Below are positions 31,596 through 33,220 of a DNA stretch of 33,220 nucleotides, piece after piece. The number at the start of each line of letters is the position of its first letter. Position 1 is the stretch's first letter. The notes beneath the pieces are model-generated. The model saw only the letters and a list, made by a program, of their open reading frames with translations, was not told the origin of the DNA and did not search any database. The position numbers were made by a program, and so were the translations under genes. The stretch is from assembly GCA_900769985.1 (NCBI GenBank), contig CAAGIS010000160.1, positions 1 through 33,220 of the forward strand. Reading direction: 5' to 3'. The stretch comes from Spirochaetia bacterium (GTDB taxonomy: Bacteria > Spirochaetota > Spirochaetia > Treponematales > Treponemataceae).

Positions 31596-33125
31596 GTGAA
31601 TTTATTTTCAAAATTTAAAGAAACAGCTTCTTCTGTTTTGCCTGTCATGGCAATCGTTCTAGTTTTAGGTTTAACGGTTGCTCCTCTTGGTGCCCTTATG
31701 ATTGGAAAATTCATCGTCGGAGGAATTCTTCTGATTATCGGGCTTACATTTTTTCTTCTGGGAGTGGACATAGGAATTCAGCCGATTGGAGAACAGATTG
31801 GTTCGGCACTCGTAAAAAAGCGAAATCTTTTTCTTCTGCTTACGGTTTCATTTTTCATCGGATTTCTCGTAACAATTGCAGAACCAGATATTCAGGTTTT
31901 TGGCGACCAGATTCACAATGCGATTTCTTCCGTAGACAAAATGCATCTTGTTTTGATGATTTCCCTCGGTGTCGGAATTTTTATCATAATCGGGCTTATG
32001 CGTTCTGTATTCCGCCTGCCACTGAAAATCGTTCTCCTCATCTGTTATATTCTTCTGTTTTTGCTGACTTTTTTTGCGCCTTCAGTTTTTCAGGGAATCG
32101 CTTTTGATTCAGGAGGAGCTACAACAGGCCCGATGACAGTTCCGTTTATTCTCGCACTGGGAGTCGGAGTCTGTTCGGTTAAGGCAAATTCCAAAAATGA
32201 CGATTCTTCAGAAAACAGTTTCGGGCTTACGGGAATTACTTCAATCGGACCGATTACCGCAGTTCTTGTTTACGGAATTTATTTAAAACTTTCAGGTCAC
32301 CTTTCCGCTTCAGAATCTGCTGAAAAAATCGAAAATGCACAGGAAGGTTTCAAAGTCTTTCTGGATATTTTTCCGTCCGTCGCAAAAGAAGCGTTTCTTT
32401 CAATTTTGCCGCTTGTTGTAATGCTCGCAATTTTCCAGATTTTTCTTTTAAAATTGCCTCCGCGAAAATTAATCAGGATTTTTATCGGGCTTTTGTGGAG
32501 TTTCATCGGGCTTACGATTTTTTTAGTCGGTGTAAACGGCGGATTTATGTCAGCAGGTCAAAAACTCGGTCTGATTCTCGGGCAAAAATCTCAAGATTTC
32601 GGCTTGCTTTACAAAATCATTCTGATTTTAACTGGATTTGTTCTTGGTGCCGTCGTAGTTTGCGCAGAACCGGCTGTCTGGGTTTTAACTGAACAGGTTG
32701 AATCTTTAAGCGGCGGTACAATAAAACGAAAATTTATGCTGATTTTCCTTTCGATTGGTGCGGCCATTGCAATCGGTCTTACGATGATTCGAGGAATTTT
32801 CGGATTCGACCTGATGTACATAATTGTTCCGGGATACGCAATTGCACTTTTACTGATGATTTGGTGCCCGGAAACTTTTACGGCGATTGCGTTTGATTCT
32901 GGTGGAGTTGCTTCCGGTCCGATTACTTCAACTTTTGTACTTTCGTTTGCGCTCGGTTCAAGTTCTGGCGGAACTAGCGACGGTTTTGGGGTAATTGCAC
33001 TCGTTGCCATGACACCGTTAATTGCGATTCAGATTTTAGGAATAATTTTCAATGTAAAATCAAAACGAATTAAAAAAGAACCGCAAAATTTAAATGAGGA
33101 GTGTAAGATAAAACCGCTAAAATAG
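31596..33125 (+). CDS. DUF1538 double-repeat membrane protein, putative transporter
   Basis: A 509-residue integral membrane protein with about twelve hydrophobic segments. It starts with GTG; GGAGG lies six bases upstream. The two halves repeat each other: TIAEPDIQVFGDQI in the first half matches CAEPAVWVLTEQV in the second, and GIAFDSGGATTGPMTVPF matches AIAFDSGGVASGPITSTF. This is the DUF1538 family with the two copies fused in one chain, an inverted- or tandem-repeat layout that suits a transporter or channel. The function is not known to me. It is 18 bp after luxS in the same strand and probably the last gene of the cluster. A role in moving a methyl-cycle product or an ion is speculation. 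Confidence 0.85.
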   Translation: MNLFSKFKETASSVLPVMAIVLVLGLTVAPLGALMIGKFIVGGILLIIGLTFFLLGVDIGIQPIGEQIGSALVKKRNLFLLLTVSFFIGFLVTIAEPDIQVFGDQIHNAISSVDKMHLVLMISLGVGIFIIIGLMRSVFRLPLKIVLLICYILLFLLTFFAPSVFQGIAFDSGGATTGPMTVPFILALGVGVCSVKANSKNDDSSENSFGLTGITSIGPITAVLVYGIYLKLSGHLSASESAEKIENAQEGFKVFLDIFPSVAKEAFLSILPLVVMLAIFQIFLLKLPPRKLIRIFIGLLWSFIGLTIFLVGVNGGFMSAGQKLGLILGQKSQDFGLLYKIILILTGFVLGAVVVCAEPAVWVLTEQVESLSGGTIKRKFMLIFLSIGAAIAIGLTMIRGIFGFDLMYIIVPGYAIALLLMIWCPETFTAIAFDSGGVASGPITSTFVLSFALGSSSGGTSDGFGVIALVAMTPLIAIQILGIIFNVKSKRIKKEPQNLNEECKIKPLK

Positions 33126-33140
33126 CGCGGCTTTATCTTA
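33104..33140 (+). terminator. Hairpin 1 at the end of the luxS cluster
   Basis: TAAGATAAAACCGC (33104-33117) pairs with GCGGCTTTATCTTA (33127-33140) with a single mismatch: a 14-bp stem with a 9-nt loop that contains the stop codon of the DUF1538 gene. No T run follows it directly. Confidence 0.5.
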
Positions 33141-33144
33141 CCTA

Positions 33145-33163
33145 AAGTTTGCGTTGCAAACTT
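33145..33163. terminator. Hairpin 2 at the end of the luxS cluster
   Basis: AAGTTTGC-GTT-GCAAACTT is a perfect 8-bp stem with a 3-nt loop, followed on the plus strand by ATTATTG. A terminator role is possible but the T tract is poor. Confidence 0.45.
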
Positions 33164-33174
33164 ATTATTGAACT

Positions 33175-33202
33175 GCTGTTCCTCATTACATTACGGAACA
33201 GC
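33175..33202. terminator. Hairpin 3 at the end of the luxS cluster
   Basis: GCTGTTCC (33175-33182) pairs perfectly with GGAACAGC (33195-33202) around a 12-nt loop. It is the third hairpin in under 100 bp; without T runs it may work as a processing or stability element instead of a classic terminator. Confidence 0.4.
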
Positions 33203-33220
33203 GTAAAAAGTCAATCGATT

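Noticed and set aside
32609..33010. 133-codon minus-strand frame opposite the DUF1538 gene
   Set aside because: Antisense shadow of a clearly conserved membrane protein gene; Pro/Ser/Ala-rich translation follows from the complement of the membrane codons.

Overview
The window looks like a piece of an AT-rich spirochaete chromosome, most likely a host-associated Treponema. This is inferred from gene content rather than a marker gene. The signs are a giant Cys-anchored lipoprotein built of Ig-like modules, an Rpn-type nuclease/transposase, an AAA-ATPase/PD-(D/E)XK protein, a DUF4143-type ATPase, short palindromic intergenic repeats, and an lspA-mtnN-luxS cluster. No rRNA, tRNA, CRISPR array, intact insertion sequence or prophage was seen.

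Region 1 (1-2680) is a decaying accessory zone. It holds the start of an ATPase gene running off the left edge, a two-component pair in which both the kinase and the regulator appear to have lost their middles, another eroded coding remnant, an intact Rpn-like gene, two copies of a dispersed palindromic repeat, and a CTCGGCGAG-type hairpin array that ends in a terminator.

Region 2 (2680-14085, minus) is a single gene for a ~3800-residue putative surface lipoprotein. It has at least 23 Ig-like modules; fifteen of them form three tandem supermodules of about 560 residues. The C-terminal ~600 residues look like a beta-propeller and differ in local base composition.

Region 3 (14540-16358, plus) is a compact type II restriction-modification system: an ApaLI-family endonuclease overlapping a beta-class amino-methyltransferase that carries an unusual C-terminal extension.

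Region 4 (16440-22940, minus) is a complete tripartite RND efflux operon: MarR regulator, TolC-like channel, lipoprotein adaptor, RND pump and a small PG0541-type PII-like protein, closed by a terminator. A TetR gene (23307-23828) follows, with a near-consensus promoter overlapped by a perfect palindromic operator.

Region 5 (24017-33125, plus) starts with an AAA-ATPase/nuclease gene overlapping a large cobalamin-type radical SAM gene. A tight cluster follows: a membrane protein with a degenerate hydrolase domain, Nif3-like protein, lspA, mtnN, luxS and a double DUF1538 membrane protein. MtnN and LuxS act in sequence on S-adenosylhomocysteine to recycle the methyl-cycle product and make the AI-2 precursor. 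LspA would mature the lipoproteins seen elsewhere in the window. Three hairpins close the cluster.

Four starts (273, 505, 24017, 27971) have a -10-like hexamer exactly 6 nt upstream and poor or no Shine-Dalgarno site, which suggests leaderless transcripts. No single obviously new defence or mobile system is evident. The best leads are the giant lipoprotein's supermodules, the mirrored deletions in the two-component pair, the luxS/DUF1538 linkage, and the radical SAM gene overlapping a nuclease-ATPase.
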